Source of the DNA: an uncultured Clostridia bacterium
Lineage (GTDB): Bacteria > Bacillota > Clostridia > Lutisporales > Lutisporaceae
Length of the DNA stretch: 40,398 bases
Reading direction: 5' to 3'
Assembly: GCA_937930535.1 (NCBI GenBank)
Contig: CALGKJ010000059.1
Span: 1-40,398 of the forward strand
A program made the translations under genes and the position numbers. The notes under the pieces were generated by a model. The model had not been told where the DNA came from. It saw only the letters and a list, made by a program, of their open reading frames with translations, and did not search any database. Of the stretch, positions 8,876 through 16,719 are shown piece after piece (positions within the stretch are counted from its first letter, which is position 1; every line of letters starts with the position of its first letter).

Positions 8876-9040
8876 AATACCTATCACCTCAAGTCATTTT
8901 TTACTTAGTGCAATATTTATTAGTGTACCATGTTTTCCACAATATATCAATATGTGCAGATATTTTTTGTATTAATTTAAAAATGACTATTCATCTTATA
9001 TTCACCGCCTAGCTGGACACATGCCGCACACACGCAAAGA

Positions 9041-9070
9041 AGCCTTCTCGATCCATTGTTCAAGAAGGCT
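9041..9070 (-). terminator. Probable terminator of the TerB-like cassette
   Basis: AGCCTTCT (9041-9048) and AGAAGGCT (9063-9070) form an 8-bp GC-containing stem with a 14-base loop. It lies about 100 bases downstream of the last gene of the four-gene cassette. The following T-run on the minus strand is short (TTCTTTG), so termination may be modest. Confidence 0.5.
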
Positions 9071-9169
9071 ATAGCTTATCTTATTAACTTTTCAAATTTA
9101 GTACGCAACACAGAAGTTTATGAGTATTCCCAAGCATTTTTTATATGTAGTGTCCATTTAATATTTTAA

Positions 9170-10195
9170 TTATGCAACATTATCAAGAATCTCCTCTGAG
9201 TTCTTGATAGCATCATCAACCGCAATTCTATTAATTGCATTTATATCATTTTCATTTTTAGCCTTATTTACGAGACTAACCTGACACATCTTATAAAGTA
9301 AACCTACCAGCAACACTGCATTTTCAGTTGCAACTCGTTCCTGTTCAGTAAACTCATTCCAATCCACTTTATGAAGCTTATTAACAACATAAGAAATGTA
9401 ATTGAAACTCTCCAAGTATTTCTCTCTAACTTTCGTCAGGGAAACACTGTATGATTTAGCGGTATTTTCCAACTCCATCAAATAACTACATGCCTTATTT
9501 ATTGTATCTTCAGCTTTCTTCACCTGCTGGTACGCTTCATCTGCCCTATCAGACAATTTACCTCCTGCTACACTAAAAATGACACCTCCTACCAAGAGTC
9601 CAACTCCCAGTGTTGTTACTCCTAGAATGGTAGTACCTAATGCAATTCCACCGCCTCCGGCTGCAATTGCTCCCCCTCCAAGGGCTGCCAATGTAGCATT
9701 TGTTGCTGCTGCACCACTTAATGTTGCAATTGCTGTACCTGTTGATGCTGTACCTAAAGCCATAACAGCAGATGTAGTTGCACCTGCGGCAGCAAAACCA
9801 CCTGCTGTACCAACCGCTGCACCGCCTAAGCCACCCAGTAGAACACCAGCTCCTACAGAAACATTCTTCAAATCCTCTTTATCATACTTTGGCAAAGTAA
9901 CACCATCTTTGCTATATGCTTTGAACTGTGGTCTGTTCTGTATTTTTTCTATTGTATCAGAAAAATCATCAAAACCCTTGAGAATCTGTAATTCTAACTC
10001 TCCAAGAGCGTCCATAGCCTTATTTGTTCTTTCACTTATGTTTTCAAACTTTTCAATATTCCTTTTGTGACGACTTTCAGCAGACTTCATAGTATCGTTT
10101 GCTTCTTTCATTTTAACGGCTCCGCGAGCACCACTTCCAACACCAACTACTCCAGCAATGGCAGCACCCACACCTAAAATCAATGGTAATGGCAT
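9170..10195 (-). CDS. Gly/Ala-rich membrane-active-looking protein of the four-gene cassette
   Basis: This 341-residue protein of unknown function has a short hydrophobic Gly-rich N-terminus (residues 4-25). A helical charged segment follows (26-95, including ELELQILKGFDDFSDTIEK). A roughly 100-residue stretch (113-212) consists almost only of Gly, Ala, Val, Leu and Thr, with repeated GG and GxxxG-like spacing. The C-terminal helical domain is long. The glycine-zipper stretch could insert into or deform membranes, which would suit an effector (inference). From memory, similar proteins in gut bacteria carry unhelpful names such as chemotaxis protein. The GGAGGAATGAATT ribosome site lies inside the end of the cysteine-cluster gene, showing translational coupling. 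Confidence 0.75.
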   Translation of the reverse strand: MPLPLILGVGAAIAGVVGVGSGARGAVKMKEANDTMKSAESRHKRNIEKFENISERTNKAMDALGELELQILKGFDDFSDTIEKIQNRPQFKAYSKDGVTLPKYDKEDLKNVSVGAGVLLGGLGGAAVGTAGGFAAAGATTSAVMALGTASTGTAIATLSGAAATNATLAALGGGAIAAGGGGIALGTTILGVTTLGVGLLVGGVIFSVAGGKLSDRADEAYQQVKKAEDTINKACSYLMELENTAKSYSVSLTKVREKYLESFNYISYVVNKLHKVDWNEFTEQERVATENAVLLVGLLYKMCQVSLVNKAKNENDINAINRIAVDDAIKNSEEILDNVA

Positions 10196-10198
10196 AAT

Positions 10199-10450
10199 TC
10201 ATTCCTCCATATTCTTAAGGTTTTTACATTCTTCCTTGTTCAACCTATAATATTCTTCATATTCCATAAACTCACAAAAATACCGTTCATAGCATTCATC
10301 TACTCTACATAGAAGCGGCCTTTCATCATAAATTGAACATAAATTACCTGCCAAATAAATGCAAGTTCCGTCTCCTCTATCTAAATCCGCATATAGTTCT
10401 GATTTATCAAGGTTTTTGCAACAGCATCCGCAACAATCACACTCAAACAT
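10199..10450 (-). CDS. Small YkgJ-like cysteine-cluster protein
   Basis: This 83-residue protein has 13 cysteines. The N-terminal run is CDCCGCCC (residues 4-11), followed by CIY, LCSIY, LLCRVDEC, RYFC and EECKN. This is the zinc/iron-sulfur-binding pattern of the YkgJ / CxxCxxCC family, whose biochemical role is largely unknown. The ATG overlaps the stop codon of the upstream 439-residue gene by one base (TAATG). The gap to the next gene is three bases. Such coupling implies fixed stoichiometry with its neighbours. It could act as a metal-dependent sensor or maturation factor for the cassette (inference). Confidence 0.8.
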   Translation of the reverse strand: MFECDCCGCCCKNLDKSELYADLDRGDGTCIYLAGNLCSIYDERPLLCRVDECYERYFCEFMEYEEYYRLNKEECKNLKNMEE

Positions 10451-11769
10451 TATTCAAATACCAAAGTTGCGTTCTTATTTGACATATGGTCATTAAAATC
10501 GCCTTCCCAAGGTCTATTAAATCCCATTCTGTCAAATGTCTCTAATAACATCACATTCAATTCCTTATCTGATTTTGCAGAAGTAAAAACTGCTGAAACC
10601 TTGTTATATTCTTCTGTTTCCTTTATAAACAATGCAATATCTATTTTTTCCAGTTCACGCAGATATAATAACAATGCTTCATTGATTCGTTTATAAGCTT
10701 CAATATTCATCTGCAATGCATCTGCGATGCCAGCCCTTATGCATACTTCCTTCAATACCAATGTTACAAATCTGAACCATGCAACCAAATTCAGCCGCAT
10801 AAAAAATGCCAGAAAATTACCTCCAGATCTAACTCCTGCATCTATTCCATCCATAACACACAGCGTCCCATTACCAAACAGTAACATTACACGTAAATCA
10901 GCGTGTTTATGGGTAGGTATACATTCCTTTACAGGCTTTCCATATTGAAAATATCTTCTCAATGCCCATATTAAACGAATCGATAAATCAGTGATGACAA
11001 CCGGAATAGCAGATGCAATTCCAAATCTGAAATCATAGCCTTCTTGAAATGCTCTAGTTGCTATTGCAGCTAAGTCCTGTTTGTCTTTGCCAACACTAAA
11101 CTTTCCGAACTTGCAGAATTGAAACAACTCATAGAACGGCATTACTACACCAGTGCCTCGTCCTGCATTTCCTCTGCTGCCAGAACTACCAGCTATATCA
11201 GACATTATGTGACCGAACCAGTTAGCTATACCACAAAACAGTTTTGCTATAAAATTTCCACCTTGTAAATCAAACGTTTCAGTATTGATTGTAATAACCT
11301 GTCCATCCGCAATGAAGGATGAAGTAGATTTAAATTGATTTAAGAGTGAGAAAAACAACCCTATAATATCAGGCGAGTGTGATAATGACTTCATATGGTG
11401 GTTTTTAGTTGACATATTAAATAGATTATTAACATCACTGCTATGTCTTTGGTCATATTTAACTTTGAATTTCCTTTCCAAGAACCCAATAGCACTGGCC
11501 ACATTCCCAACTTGAGCTTCTTTCGGATTCCAGCCAACCATTTTTGCAAAGCCTTTAACAGCGTTATCAGCCTGCGTATCAGTCCAACTTCTTAAAACAC
11601 TATCATCAGGTGCACCTACAAGAAAAATATCAATCATACCACCAATTGCACCACACGCTACTGCAACCAGATAATCATATTTATCACATTTATCCTCAGT
11701 CTGTAATAATGCATGATTTTCACTGCTGTTGACTATAAGCGGATGCTTTATATCTGATTCCTGCCCCAT
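10450..11769 (-). CDS. Conserved protein of unknown function, core of the four-gene cassette
   Basis: This 439-residue protein is not assignable to a family by name. An N-terminal hydrophobic stretch (about residues 32-52, LVAVACGAIGGMIDIFLVGA) could be one membrane segment. The middle holds a His-rich patch (STKNHHMKSLSHSPDIIGLFF), a Gly/Ser-rich motif (IAGSSGSRGNAGRG), and Phe/Leu-rich helices with LSIRLIWALRRYF. A charged helical C-terminus follows. I recall closely similar uncharacterised proteins in gut Bacillota and Bacteroidota but know of no tested function. It follows the TerB-like gene by about 20 bases and overlaps the next gene by one base. The start ATG at 11769 has AAAGGATTGAGGGG directly upstream. 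Confidence 0.7.
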   Translation of the reverse strand: MGQESDIKHPLIVNSSENHALLQTEDKCDKYDYLVAVACGAIGGMIDIFLVGAPDDSVLRSWTDTQADNAVKGFAKMVGWNPKEAQVGNVASAIGFLERKFKVKYDQRHSSDVNNLFNMSTKNHHMKSLSHSPDIIGLFFSLLNQFKSTSSFIADGQVITINTETFDLQGGNFIAKLFCGIANWFGHIMSDIAGSSGSRGNAGRGTGVVMPFYELFQFCKFGKFSVGKDKQDLAAIATRAFQEGYDFRFGIASAIPVVITDLSIRLIWALRRYFQYGKPVKECIPTHKHADLRVMLLFGNGTLCVMDGIDAGVRSGGNFLAFFMRLNLVAWFRFVTLVLKEVCIRAGIADALQMNIEAYKRINEALLLYLRELEKIDIALFIKETEEYNKVSAVFTSAKSDKELNVMLLETFDRMGFNRPWEGDFNDHMSNKNATLVFE

Positions 11770-11789
11770 CCCCTCAATCCTTTCTACTA

Positions 11790-12194
11790 TTAATCTAATA
11801 CTGCCCCATATAACTCCTTGCAGACAACTGTATAAATCTCTAAGAGACTTTCCATTTTTGCAAGTATCCCTTCCTTAACTTTCATACCACACACCAAAGT
11901 CTTCATGAATGCTTTTTCTTTATCCTCATATACTCCATCCGATTTAACCAACCCAAGAACTTCAAGAACAATAATATTCTTTTCCATATCGCTGGCTTTT
12001 TCCGCCAATACCGCTAGTACATCTTCCATTGAATCACTATGCTCGGGGACATTCTCAGGAATATTCATCTCACGACAATATGCCCCAATCATTTCTTTTT
12101 CCTCATTTGCAAATACACCGTTCGACAATGCTGCAAGTACACACACCTTAAGAAATGATTGCTTGTTTTCGTTTTCCAACTGATTTAAAAACAT
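11790..12194 (-). CDS. TerB-like acidic helical protein
   Basis: This 134-residue all-helical protein has two TerB-type repeats. The first is AALSNGVFANEEKEMI (about 22-37) and the second is GLVKSDGVYEDKEKAFM (about 92-108). Both follow the (D/N)G-V-x-x-x-(E/D)-(E/K) pattern by which TerB-fold proteins bind metal with acidic residues. TerB-like domains occur in tellurite-resistance clusters and in several phage defence systems, usually as a membrane- or metal-linked scaffold. It is the first gene of the cassette, with AAGGAGGAATAAT before the ATG. No other ter genes (terC, terD, terZ) are present, so tellurite resistance is unlikely. Confidence 0.75.
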   Translation of the reverse strand: MFLNQLENENKQSFLKVCVLAALSNGVFANEEKEMIGAYCREMNIPENVPEHSDSMEDVLAVLAEKASDMEKNIIVLEVLGLVKSDGVYEDKEKAFMKTLVCGMKVKEGILAKMESLLEIYTVVCKELYGAVLD

Positions 12195-12328
12195 ATATTA
12201 TTCCTCCTTGATATAAATCAATTTATCTTTAAGAGCCTTGCTCCCGGTTAACAACTTACAATATCAATAAGCAACCTATCAATCACCGCATATCATTGCC
12301 AGAATATCTGAATTTCACCTTATTCAGC

Positions 12329-12510
12329 TTACCAGCATACATGTACTGAATACGCTTTCTGGATATACTTTCTGAATTCTCCTTCTTCAAATAGACTACT
12401 GTATGGTATATAAAACTTTCCATCTAATGCCTTCAGTTTCTTTATCCTGTCTATAGGATAAATGGCAGAGAAGGAGTCATTTATATCATCAAAATATTTT
12501 CATATACTCC
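12329..12510 (-). pseudogene. Decayed gene remnant
   Basis: Read on the minus strand, about 57 codons ending at TAA 12329-12331 give a protein-like text: INDSFSAIYPIDRIKKLKAL, then DGKFYIPYSSLFEEGEFRKY, then IQKAYSVHVCW. The frame has no start codon. It joins to a plausible upstream LEYMKIF in another frame if one T is removed from the TTTT run near 12493. I do not recognise the family. It looks like the end of a broken gene left between the cassette and the GGDEF-EAL gene. Confidence 0.4.
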
Positions 12511-12675
12511 AATATATAACATACTATGCCATTATTTTCAATCCTTAACACGAAAAAACAGCAACCAAATTATTTAGTTTAATTAAACTTTTGCTAAAGA
12601 ATCAATGGTTAGACTAATTATAGAAATAGTTTTGCATGGAAAATAAAGGACTGTGTTATTATTTTTAACGTATGT
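12511..12675. other. Intergenic region with a 14-bp palindrome
   Basis: No gene was seen. The perfect palindrome AGTTTAATTAAACT at 12576-12589 could be an operator, but its AT-rich nature makes chance possible. Promoter elements of either flanking transcript may lie here. Confidence 0.3.
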
Positions 12676-12727
12676 TATAATTATAGTAAAATATAGGTTT
12701 TAAAAGCTGTATTTTACTATAATTATA
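12676..12727 (+). promoter_or_regulatory. 18-bp perfect hairpin upstream of the GGDEF-EAL gene
   Basis: TATAATTATAGTAAAATA at 12676-12693 is repeated inverted at 12710-12727, with a 16-base loop. It lies 24 bases before the ATG at 12752. The left arm includes a possible -10 (TATAAT), so it may be an operator over the promoter. It may instead be an RNA hairpin in the leader. There is no following T-run, so it is not an intrinsic terminator. Confidence 0.5.
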
Positions 12728-12751
12728 TTATTTTAGCGAGGGTGGTTTCCT

Positions 12752-14308
12752 ATGAAAATTCCAAAACCAAGTAAAATAATTTTTCGCTACACACTGATTG
12801 GAGTTTTATTTGGACTTATGTTTCCCATTTGTGCGATTATATTTGAAGTATTATATATGGAATTAGATTTCAGCTTGCAAAGTATATATCATATACATAT
12901 TAATAATAAGCTTTTATTCATGATAGATACTGCCCCTATATTTTTAGGATTATTTGCGTATGTAATAGGAATTAAGAGTCATAGGCTTGATAAGATCAAT
13001 AAGGTTTTGGAGAAGCAGTCTTTATTGGATGAGCTTACTTCACTTCACAACCGCAGATATGCAAAGCTTAAGATTGAAGAATATATCTCTGGTACAGGAA
13101 TTAAGCCAAAGCTTGGGATATTTCTATTAGATCTGAATAGATTTAAAACTGTAAATGATACACTGGGTCATAATTTTGGCGATGAGCTCCTTAAGGCTAT
13201 TTCAAATAGACTCCTAGAGAACTTTGGGTCTCCAAAAAATCTTATACGTCTAGGAGGAGACGAGTTTTTAGTATTAAAGGAAAATATGGATACGGATTTT
13301 GATTTTTATAATACTTTGGATAATATTCTTAAGGTATTTAAAACTCCCTTTGTAATAAATAAGCAGGTAATATCTATACAATCCAGCGTCGGAATTTCTA
13401 TGTACCCAACTGACGGAGACAACGTTGAGACTCTTCTTCGAAAAGCTGATATAGCTATGTATAATTGCAAGTTTAATTCTCATTGCTCCTACGTGTTATA
13501 TAAAGATTCAATGGCTGGAGAGCTTAATAATATATTTGATTTGGAGCTTTATCTGAGACATTCTATAGAAAATAATGAGCTTTATATTGTATATCAACCA
13601 ATAGTAGATACTATTAAAGATACTATAGCAGGGGTTGAGGCTTTACTGAGATGGAATAGCACTCAATTGGGCAATGTCCCCCCCGATAGATTCATACCAA
13701 TATCGGAAGAAAATGGCTTCATCATTGAAATAGGAAAATGGGTACTTGAAAATGCATGTATTCAAGGGAAAAAGTGGCATGACAAAGGAATTTTTCTTTA
13801 TCTAAGTGTAAATGTATCTGTGGAACAGTTCAAGGATGTTGATTTTATAGACAAGCTTAAGTTTATTTTAGATGAGACTGGCTTCAATCCAGAATTTTTA
13901 CATTTGGAAATAACAGAAAATATATCCGTTACCTCTATTCCAAACATTAATTCCATATTTGAGAAGCTAAAACTCTTAAATATAAAAATCTCATTCGATG
14001 ACTTCGGAACGGGTTATTCTTCATTTCCTCAATTAAAAGCTTTAAACACTCACACCCTGAAAATAGACAAGTCCTTTATTAAAAATATCCATCTGAATGT
14101 TACCGATGCCTTAATCACAGCAGCCATAATAAAGCTGGCAAAAAGTCTCAATCTTAATGTAATAGCAGAAGGCGTAGAAACAAAAGAGCAGTTGCAGTTT
14201 TTACAGCAGGAGCAATGCTTTAATGTACAGGGCTATCTATATAGCAAGCCTATTCCTCCTGATAAGGTTGAGGAGTATTATTACAATAGCTTTAAGGAGA
14301 AACCCTGA
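12752..14308 (+). CDS. Membrane GGDEF-EAL cyclic-di-GMP protein
   Basis: This 518-residue protein has two N-terminal membrane segments (about 9-35 and 52-74). A GGDEF domain follows with an intact GGDEF at 168-172. The EAL domain has an intact GVEALLRW (EAL at 296-298), DDFGTGYSS and IAEGVET, the metal- and catalysis-related elements of active phosphodiesterases. No RxxD inhibitory site precedes GGDEF. Both synthesis and breakdown of cyclic-di-GMP are possible; the intact EAL suggests phosphodiesterase activity. GAGGGTGG precedes the ATG. It is the only plus-strand gene within the defence island. It may be unrelated cargo or host DNA between separate insertions. Confidence 0.95.
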   Translation: MKIPKPSKIIFRYTLIGVLFGLMFPICAIIFEVLYMELDFSLQSIYHIHINNKLLFMIDTAPIFLGLFAYVIGIKSHRLDKINKVLEKQSLLDELTSLHNRRYAKLKIEEYISGTGIKPKLGIFLLDLNRFKTVNDTLGHNFGDELLKAISNRLLENFGSPKNLIRLGGDEFLVLKENMDTDFDFYNTLDNILKVFKTPFVINKQVISIQSSVGISMYPTDGDNVETLLRKADIAMYNCKFNSHCSYVLYKDSMAGELNNIFDLELYLRHSIENNELYIVYQPIVDTIKDTIAGVEALLRWNSTQLGNVPPDRFIPISEENGFIIEIGKWVLENACIQGKKWHDKGIFLYLSVNVSVEQFKDVDFIDKLKFILDETGFNPEFLHLEITENISVTSIPNINSIFEKLKLLNIKISFDDFGTGYSSFPQLKALNTHTLKIDKSFIKNIHLNVTDALITAAIIKLAKSLNLNVIAEGVETKEQLQFLQQEQCFNVQGYLYSKPIPPDKVEEYYYNSFKEKP

Positions 14309-14393
14309 TGCTAACACTTCATATGTTGCGACTAATTCTTATAGAATGAATAGGTGTCATAATTTATAGTAACTGACACGCTGTGATATCCAT

Positions 14394-14459
14394 ATTCGGT
14401 GATGAGCAGTATAGATTTCAACTATGAACTTTTTAATTTTATACTCCTCATCACTGAAT
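14394..14459. terminator. Convergent hairpin between the GGDEF-EAL gene and the AbiL-like module
   Basis: A 20-bp arm (14394-14413) pairs with 14440-14459 at 18 of 20 positions. The loop is T-rich on the plus strand. It lies between two converging genes, the usual place for a shared terminator. No clean T-run follows on either strand, so the call is moderate. Confidence 0.5.
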
Positions 14460-14511
14460 TATTTAGCGATTTCCTTATGTATTTGTTCACTACTTAAAGC
14501 TAAATGATTAT

Positions 14512-15186
14512 TTATTCAAAAAATAAATGAAAATTACAATATCTTCTTAATGAATTATTCCCTTTTTTTATGAAACTCCAAGTTTCTTTAAAATCGCCGG
14601 TTACAGCAAATTCATCATTTCTAATAAAATTTATAAACTCGTGCTCTCTTCCATAGTAGGTGTCTGCAAATTTTTCAGCAACCTCCATCTTAAAGTTATC
14701 ATCCATGTTAATTTTATCATGCAGCACATGTTCTAAGTTACATGAAAAATAATACATTACATAAGTGCTACCTGATATTTTAGAACAAGTAGATAATCTA
14801 TTCAGAATTTGACTCTTTTTTTGATTACGACATAAAATAGCCTCAATGCTTTTGGCTTTAATGAAATCAGTTGAATAATTAAATCCCTCAACATCACCTG
14901 TGGCTGCATATTCTTAGCCTACATAAGCACCATCCGTGTCAATTAGATGAATAACCTTGAGTAAATCGCTTCTTTCAAAACCATTATTGTTCAAAAACCC
15001 TTTTATATGTTCATTAACTTTCTTAACTGCATTTACACTTGTTGTATATTTATCAGATGTAATGTCACCATCTGTTATATGAAACTTAATATCTTCACTC
15101 TTAATTATTTTATCAATTATTCCACCAAGAGAAGTTTTATCAGAAATACCTTCAACAATAAATAATATAATTTTTCTAGTTTTCAT
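14512..15186 (-). pseudogene. TOPRIM protein of an AbiL/RloB-like module, with an in-frame stop
   Basis: One open frame of about 224 codons runs from the ATG at 15186 to 14512 but is interrupted by a single TAA at 14914-14916. The part before the stop carries the TOPRIM features: VEGISDKTSL with the catalytic Glu near residue 12, and the acidic HLIDTDGAYV. The stop falls just after the DTD motif. The frame stays open after the stop and encodes a normal-looking C-terminus (EYAATGDVEGFNYSTDF, later EVAEKFADTYYGREHEFINF). In AbiL, RloAB and PARIS-like systems such a TOPRIM protein is the nuclease effector. Its start overlaps the ATPase gene by 11 bases. It is either a recent nonsense mutation, a sequencing error, or a stop that is read through. 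Confidence 0.75.
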
Positions 15187-16564
15187 CAATCACCCTCCCA
15201 GCTACTCTGAAAGCACGACTGATTTCAAAACCATTTGTTTCCTCATAAATATTTTCTTTTTGCCCCCCTAGGCTTATGCTTCTGTAGTAGAGATTTCTCA
15301 AATTATTATTAGTTTTTACATTAGCAAATCTAAGATACCTATTTTTCCGGTTAGTGGTTGTAAACACCAATGAATTAGTATCCAACATCTCCAAGGGTCT
15401 TAAATTATGTGACGTAAATATCAATTGTCCTTTTCCGCTCTCACTTATTATTTGCAATATCTCACCAAGCAGATATTCAAATACACCTGCATCCAGCTCA
15501 TCAATAACCATGCAAACAGATGAATTATTGAACATCGTAATCAGAGTACTTAGTATCGAAACAATCTTCTTAATCCCATCTGATTCATATTTTAAAGGAA
15601 TTATAACATCATCCCTTACCGATACTAATTCTATTCTAACTCCTTCTGCCCCATCTTCTTTTAATTGTTTGCCATAATTTTTTATATCAATGCTTAATCC
15701 TGGTATTATAGTTCTTAATACTATATTCATTTGAGTTATTACTTTAGCTATTACTTCAAAAACCTTCTCTGGTACAACAGATGGTTTTAAAAGCCCAATA
15801 CCCAAATCTCCTTGAGTAACGCTTTTATTATCACTTAATCTAAAGCTTAATGGAATAATAAGATTCATATTAATCATACCTGCATGGTCATTCTTAATAA
15901 CAAATAAGTTTAAATTTGCAAAATATTTAAGAGCCATAATTATATCTGTATACTCTCTAAATCTCTCGTTTTTATTTATTATTTCTTCTGTTTTTGAGCT
16001 AAAAATAAAAGATGTAGTATTTTCTTCTGATAGTTCTTTTGCAACTCCAAGCTTAATATAATTATCAGTATTATTTGCCGTTAGAAGCTTAAAGTTTTTG
16101 ATGGGCTTAAAAATTGCATCTGTATACATTGAATCGAAATCTATTATACTGGCTTTACTTTTCCACTCTTCATCAACATACTTTTTGTATGACAGGTTTT
16201 CTTTTGAAACTCTAACTTTTTCTCTTTCAGCTTTACTTAGCACAAGTTCGTAAAAAACTAGATATTTTTCACCTTGCTGCTCAATTACAAATACAAATTT
16301 CAACTCTGAGGTTTGTGAGGATTGCAATATGTAGTCGTATGTATTTTTAGGCAGTTTATTCCCTGATAATACATGTTTGAGAATCCACATGGCATCCACA
16401 AGTGCTGTCTTACCAGAACCATTTTGACCATAAAGTCCAATTATTTCTGATCTTCTATTTAAAAAATCTTGTTTTATATAGCTTGGAAACGCAATGCTTC
16501 CATTTTCGACATTCTTAAAATTAATCAATTCTATCTGTTGTACCCGAACAATTGCTTTATGCAT
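15176..16564 (-). CDS. AAA/ABC-type ATPase of an AbiL/RloA-like defence module
   Basis: This protein of about 462 residues has Walker A GLYGQNGSGKTA (residues 43-54), preceded by INFKNVENG, the typical start of OLD/RloA/AbiLi-type ATPases. The C-terminal part has Walker B VCMVIDELDAG and the FTSHNLRPLEM switch region. ATPases of this type sense infection and hold or trigger a TOPRIM nuclease partner, here the overlapping downstream gene. The start is the ATG at 16564, which has GGAGGTG six bases upstream; an ATG at 16591 has none. A promoter may be TTTACG and TATGCT, 17 bases apart, just upstream. With the partner gene interrupted, the system may be inactive. Confidence 0.85.
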   Translation of the reverse strand: MHKAIVRVQQIELINFKNVENGSIAFPSYIKQDFLNRRSEIIGLYGQNGSGKTALVDAMWILKHVLSGNKLPKNTYDYILQSSQTSELKFVFVIEQQGEKYLVFYELVLSKAEREKVRVSKENLSYKKYVDEEWKSKASIIDFDSMYTDAIFKPIKNFKLLTANNTDNYIKLGVAKELSEENTTSFIFSSKTEEIINKNERFREYTDIIMALKYFANLNLFVIKNDHAGMINMNLIIPLSFRLSDNKSVTQGDLGIGLLKPSVVPEKVFEVIAKVITQMNIVLRTIIPGLSIDIKNYGKQLKEDGAEGVRIELVSVRDDVIIPLKYESDGIKKIVSILSTLITMFNNSSVCMVIDELDAGVFEYLLGEILQIISESGKGQLIFTSHNLRPLEMLDTNSLVFTTTNRKNRYLRFANVKTNNNLRNLYYRSISLGGQKENIYEETNGFEISRAFRVAGRVIDEN

Positions 16565-16617
16565 AACTGTCACCTCCAGTATGTATAGCATAACACATTT
16601 ACTAAAATACGTAAAGT

Positions 16618-16660
16618 TATTTAAGCAAATAGATACATGATGTATCTATTTGCTTAAATA
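16618..16660. repeat. Perfect 20-bp inverted repeat
   Basis: The arms are 16618-16637 and 16641-16660, perfectly complementary, with a three-base loop (TGA). The arm contains TTAAGCAAATAGATACA. It lies between the end of jetD and the start of the AbiL-like ATPase gene. It may end jet transcription, although the T-run is poor, or act as an operator or a mobile-element end. Confidence 0.85.
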
Positions 16661-16679
16661 TATTTATGTTTACTATGAT

Positions 16680-16719
16680 TATAGATAACTAACTCTAAAA
16701 CTCAAAATACTTTTCGTTA
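16680..16719 (-). repeat. 40-bp dispersed repeat, copy 1 (downstream edge of Wadjet)
   Basis: These 40 bases match 23364-23403 with a single difference (T for C at 16689-16690 in AACTAACTC versus AACCAACTC). They touch the stop codon of jetD. Further copies are at 23466-23502 and, inverted, at 29407-29438. The core reads AACTCTAAAACTCAAAATAC on the plus strand. Confidence 0.9.

Noticed and set aside
9579-10070. 163-residue Pro/Ala-rich plus-strand open frame
   Set aside because: It is the antisense of the Gly/Ala-rich stretch of the 341-residue cassette protein. GGN and GCN codons read as Pro and Ala-type codons on the other strand.
11790-12194. Tellurite resistance operon, suggested by the TerB-like protein
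   Set aside because: No terC, terD or terZ homologues are present; the neighbours are unrelated to tellurium resistance.
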